Source: Fratercula arctica (Eukaryota; Chordata; Aves; Charadriiformes; Alcidae). From it: DNA of 64,000 bases. Where the stretch lies: NCBI GenBank assembly GCA_947846985.1, contig CANTUZ010000004.1:48035672-48099671 (forward strand), read 5' to 3'. The translations under genes were made by a program, and so were the position numbers. Every line of letters starts with the position of its first letter. Position 1 is the first letter of the stretch. The notes below the pieces were generated by a model. That model saw only the letters and a list, made by a program, of their open reading frames with translations, ran no database searches and was not told the origin of the DNA. This document shows positions 59,426 through 64,000 of this stretch, one piece after another.

Positions 59426-62400
59426 TTCAGTTACCCTTCCAAGACCTACCCTTGGGGACGTGTGTATCATCATGCAAGAATGGCCTCTGAAGGGCTGCCA
59501 ACCGCCTGTCCACGAGATGATGGAGCTGGAGTGCGCTTGTGCTGGTGCATTGACCCGCTGCACTCATTTGGGCACCAGAGCACGCACAGGGTTTGGAAGC
59601 TGCTTTGCAGACAGCGTAGAAATAGGTGCGGATTTACTGGGAAAGTAGAGTAGGGTGAGAGAGTTGTAGCATCCTCACTGGCACCATGCGTTGAATTAAG
59701 CATGCTTCTGCTCTCCTGAGTCAGGATCCTGGATCTTGGGGGATCGTTCTCCTAACAATGCTTCCAAGGTGACAGAACAATTTTGGTTTCCTTAAGCTTT
59801 TGCTAAAGCAAATAAATCAACTTGAAGTGGAATCACGCGGTGGTGGAAAAGATGTAGAGAGAAAGGCAGCAAAAGAGGTACTGTTTCCAACCTGCACTAG
59901 TGTAACTGTATTTGAGACAATTCTAACATACAAGGACTTATATCATAGATAAAGCCTGTGAGAGGGATGTATAGGGTTTTGCTAAAATAAAACTTCCCTT
60001 TGCGAGAACAGATCAGTCATTTTATCCAATTCTTGGTAGTTAACTGCAGGATAATATTCTTCTTTTTCCTTCTTCCATATTACGTGCTTATGTTTTATAC
60101 TTCCCATGACAGAAGCTGTCCTGAAGAGTGATTAGGGCTTCAAACTCAGCTGAGGTCTTTAAGTGTTACTGCAAATACAAAGGCAGATCACTGCATGCCC
60201 TCTTCTGCCTCAAACCAAATATTACTTGTCCTATAGACTCAAGATCTTTGCTTCTGGCAAAAAATCTTTGGGGCGAGGGGAAAGAGAAGTCCATAAAATT
60301 CTCAGTCTTCACTTTAAGGGTGTTCTCCCACTTTACGCAAAGGGAAATGGACGTACCTTAAAGGAACACAAGAAAATCCCCGCTTTTCACCTGACATAGT
60401 TATTCATGTCATCATGTTCCCATGTGAAAGGGCATTGTGTACTCTACTAAAGACCAGGAAAGGTTATGTCCTTTGGCTCTCTTCTTGAGGCAAATGTACA
60501 AGTGGTATCTTGGGCTCAAATGTACACAATCCTTTGAAATTTGATTTGTCCCCTGGTCCTGTTGCCTGTTATGCAGAGTGGCAGTGGGCGGAACTGTCAT
60601 GTTGATGTCCCTGTTGGTGACCGCATGTATTTCAGGAATGCTCTGTAATACAACCTGGCTCATTGTTGACAGCCAGAACTTTCCATTAAGTCCACAGGCT
60701 CCTTTTCTTCTCCTCAGGTTGCTTGCTTATTAGGAGGCCAGTAATGAAACAGGTGTGCCTGGAGTGCAAGGATGTACCAGCACACCAAACTGCAAGGTTC
60801 GGCTGGAGCAGGAGAAGGCACTTCCTGGGAGGAGATCTCTTGCCACCGTATGCAGACTGTCCTTATATATCCATCATTGCCTGGTATATTACCCAAGGGC
60901 AAAGATCTGACCAACTTCTAAGTAGGCAGTGTGCCATTGTAACAGATGGGCATAAATGGGGCAGCCAAGAAGCCATTTATGTGCATCTAGTGTGTTTAAG
61001 GGTTGGGTTCCCAGCCAGGAACGTCGGAGCAGCTGTCCACCCTCAGTTTACGTGCCTATAGTTTAGGGGGATCTGCCATCACTAATCCAGCTTCAGAGCT
61101 GGTTTAACTTTCAAAAATTAAAAATAGCGTGCACTGCCCCATATGGAGAGTAAGTCTTGACCCATGTACATCAAGGGTTTGTGTGGGTGAATAGAGGGGG
61201 GAGCTAGCATCAAAGAATGGCAGGGTGGGGAAGTGCATTGACCTCCATTTGTCTTTTTGTTGGGATCTGCTGTGGGATTGTGTTAGGAATGCCTCCGCAC
61301 ACCAGCCAGCTTTAGCCAGGGTGCCCAAGGCAGGATCTGGGCTCTGTTCCCCTGTGTTGGAGAGGACCAGTTTCTGCTGTCCAGTCCTACAGCTCTATGC
61401 TCCACCATGTCAGCAGCAGATGGATCTATTGGTTCAAAATTGACATTCTAAAGCTCTAAATTCCCTTTACTTAATATTGAATCCTCCTGGCAAACATCTA
61501 AGATCAGTATTTCAGATTCTACCACTGATGGATACCTCACCAAAACAATCTCTGCAAGAAAGATGTGCTGGTGTTGCAGAGATGTGGATGTGGCTCTTCA
61601 CAGGGAAGGAATAAGATTTTCCCTAAGTCTAATTATCACATTTTTAGGCATATTTGGAGGTTCAGAGCTAGAAATAATAAAGGATTTAGATTGAAAAAGC
61701 TCAGTCACTTAAGAACCTGCCTTAGATGCTTAGTTGCTAGAGAAGGATCCACACCTTTGAGCTGGGGGGCTGTGGCTTGTATACTTCACATATCACTTAA
61801 GAAAGGGTGCGAACCAGTTAACATATAGGGAGCCACCCTAATTAACCCCAAGGAAAGGCTAAATATTGGTCTATCTTTGCAATCTTGCACCTCCTGAAAC
61901 TTGGGAAAGTGATAGCCTGCTGACTAAAGCATCTCAATTCAGTGCTCATCCAAAGCATGGAGATCCTTACATCTCAATCTATATGACATAAATGTGTGTA
62001 AAATGTGACCAGAGCCCAGGATTTATCCTCTTTTCTCCTCTTGTAAAAGGTTAATTTTCCAGCCACTGTGATATCAGAGGAAGCTGGCTGTACCATAACA
62101 TCCCAACTGGTCTGAGTGGGAGCTTGTCCCAGGACCTCTGCTCAGAGCAGTGGTTTTTCCCTACCAGGCTTCAGTGTGAATTAGGTCCCTGTCAGAAAGG
62201 CTGTTGTTGGAAATATAGTTGACAGTACAAGTCAAAATTTTTAGGGGGAAGCTTTGGAGTTATAGCTGAAGAACTCTGTGGACATACATTTTGCACATAT
62301 GCTCACTTTAAACACCTGGACTCTTGGAGTCTGGATTTGCAAACATGCTGTGATTCTAACAGGATTTCAACTTTGAAATCTTACTGGGCATCTTTAGGTG

Positions 62401-63498
62401 TCAGAAATGTTGCAAAAAATTGATCATTAATTACCCAGACTTCTAGTTTTTTAAGTTACTTGAGCTTTGTGAACTGAGAGATAGGGCATAGCTACACAAA
62501 CAAGTCATCGCAGAGTGAGCCAGGGAATGACTTTATTTCACCTCACTGGCTGTGGGTAAATGCTTGTTCTTACCCATGATAGGTTGTGAAGCAGATCAAA
62601 GCAGTTGGGGTTGGCTGTCACACCCAAGCATTCCCACAGTCAGCCATCATGACGTGGCCCATGCTCTGTACACCAGATCTTCTCCTGTTTACAGCCTTGC
62701 CCAGGGAAACGTGCGGGTATAGTTGCGGCTTTACCCTTCAGGGTCACACAGATGCAACTGGAAATTTTTTCCATCATCTGAAACATCTTCTCTTTTCCAT
62801 CCATCTTTTCTTCTTTTCTGTGGTATTACTTATTTTATAGTTTTTCAGCATTGTGAATTAAGTCTCATAAAGCACATGAATTTGGAGCTCACACAAGAGA
62901 TACACATCAAAATGTTGAATTGTTTCATGGCATCTTCCAGGGGCCCCTGTGCATACTGCAGTGTTATGTAGTATTTGCAGCTTACAAGTGACCTGTTGGG
63001 ATACGTCCATCACAGTGCGGTTATCACAGCGGTGGAAACTAGCACACCTAATTGTGGTATGTGAGTTCTCCTGAATCACTGGGTTTCAACCCATAGTCTA
63101 TGAATAGCATGTATCTATATGAGTGTTTTCCCCATTTACTGAGAGGAGAGGGCATTTTGGAGTGTATTGCCTCCCTGCAAAATAGTCCTACACAACATTT
63201 AAGTCAACTTCTTTGGGGTGCTCTAGTGATGATAATTTGTCCTGTTTGTCTCCGTTGGTGACTTTCTTCTAATTCCCCTCTCATAATCTCAGTACATTTT
63301 ACTCACCATCTGCAAACACAATGTGCTGTAATGTGAACCAGGGAGAATAATTTCTGGAAATGGAGGGCTGGAAATGGCATTATTAAAACTGAAACTATAA
63401 GCAGAATAGGAAGAAAGGGGACATAACATGTATAAATCTTAATTTTGCAGACTTATTGGAATATGTTAAACCAGAGTAACTGTTAAAACCTATTTCCT

Positions 63499-64000
63499 AG
63501 CCAGGGATGTCAAGGGCAACAAGAAAAGCTTCTACAGTCAGTGACAAAAGGAAGACTAGGGAAAATGAGGGCCCTCTCCAGAAGGAAATGGGAGACCTCA
63601 TGATTCAGGATGTGGAGAAGGCTGAGGTACTCAACGACTTTTTTGCCTCAGTCTTCACCAGCAAGTGCTCTAGCCATATCGCCTAAGTTGCAGAAGGCAA
63701 AGGCAGGGGCTGGGAGAATAAAGAACCGCCCCCTGTAGGAGAAGATCAAGTTCAAGGCCATCTAAGGAACTTGAAGGTGTACAAATCCATGGGACCTGAT
63801 GAGATGCATCCACAGGTCCTGAGGGAACTAGCAGATGAAGTTGCCAAGCCGCTATCCATCATATTTGAGAAGTCATGGCAGTCCAGTGAAGTTCCCACTA
63901 ACTGGAAAAGGGGAAATATAACCCCCATTTTTAAAAAGGGAAAAGAGGAAGACCCAGGAAACTACAGGCCAGTCAGTCCCACCTCTGTGCCCAGAAAGAT
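63499..64000 (+). mobile_element. CR1 LINE, ORF2 fragment (upstream part of reverse transcriptase), continues past the window
   Basis: CAAAAGGAAGACTAGGGAAA, GAGGTACTCAACGACTTTTT and TCCATGGGACCTGATGAGAT are hallmark runs of CR1 ORF2 before and at the start of the reverse transcriptase domain. The end translates in one frame to [24 protein letters not shown] sequence. There is an in-frame stop (GCCTAAGTTGC) and decay, so the copy is probably inactive. It continues beyond base 64000; the 5' limit is approximate. Confidence 0.93.

Larger units (their letters stand above)
54956..63498. other. Intergenic DNA between two CR1 copies
   Basis: No gene recognised. It contains a 142-codon antisense open frame of unknown nature (55848-56276), the TA microsatellite (58284) and a possible MIR/L2-like remnant (59325). 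The remainder shows nothing identifiable. Confidence 0.7.

Noticed and set aside
1..64000. CRISPR arrays, operons, prophages or bacterial systems
   Set aside because: The window is vertebrate DNA with spliced exons, CR1 LINEs and ERV LTRs; no direct-repeat/spacer arrays or prokaryotic genes are present.

Overview
The window is vertebrate, and almost certainly avian, nuclear DNA. It is mostly non-coding, carries several 3' ends of CR1 LINEs (the dominant bird retrotransposon) and two solo LTRs of avian ERVL-like type, and has one recognisable protein-coding gene. That gene is FGFRL1 (fibroblast growth factor receptor-like 1) on the + strand. CR1 sequences resembling young avian subfamilies, plus LTR families I associate with non-chicken birds, suggest a neoavian species; this is an inference and the species is not determined.

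Layout. Bases 1-16118 are the 3' part of an FGFRL1 intron; the exons for the 5' UTR, signal peptide and first Ig domain are not seen and must lie upstream. Four coding exons follow: 16119-16199 (acidic linker), 21596-21880 (Ig2), 26262-26615 (Ig3) and 29581-29990 (transmembrane segment, short His-rich tail, stop). All their junctions are phase 1 with GT/AG borders. Together they encode the last 376 residues of the receptor. The 3' UTR probably runs to about 31435, where an AATAAA is followed by a T-rich stretch. Introns contain a 5'-truncated CR1 (7284-7945), two antisense CR1 tails in one intron (24614-24972 and 25315-25735) and a small CR1 tail (28263-28352).

Downstream of FGFRL1, 31436-64000 has no gene I can recognise. 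It contains a 576-bp solo LTR (36274-36849, target duplication CTGGT), a 1042-bp antisense solo LTR (40910-41951, target duplication ACTGA), an antisense CR1 tail (54829-54955), a CR1 ORF2 fragment running off the window end (63499-64000), older CR1 and SINE-like fossils, and microsatellites. The remainder is single-copy-looking A+T-rich DNA, parts of which look like candidate regulatory sequence.

The most unusual items are a perfect 24-bp inverted repeat with an 8-base loop at 32699-32754, a CpG-rich island-like patch at 35861-36150 lying about 120 bp upstream of an inserted LTR, and several candidate unannotated transcript ends. No convincing novel multi-gene system was found; this is an ordinary vertebrate gene plus flanking gene-poor DNA.
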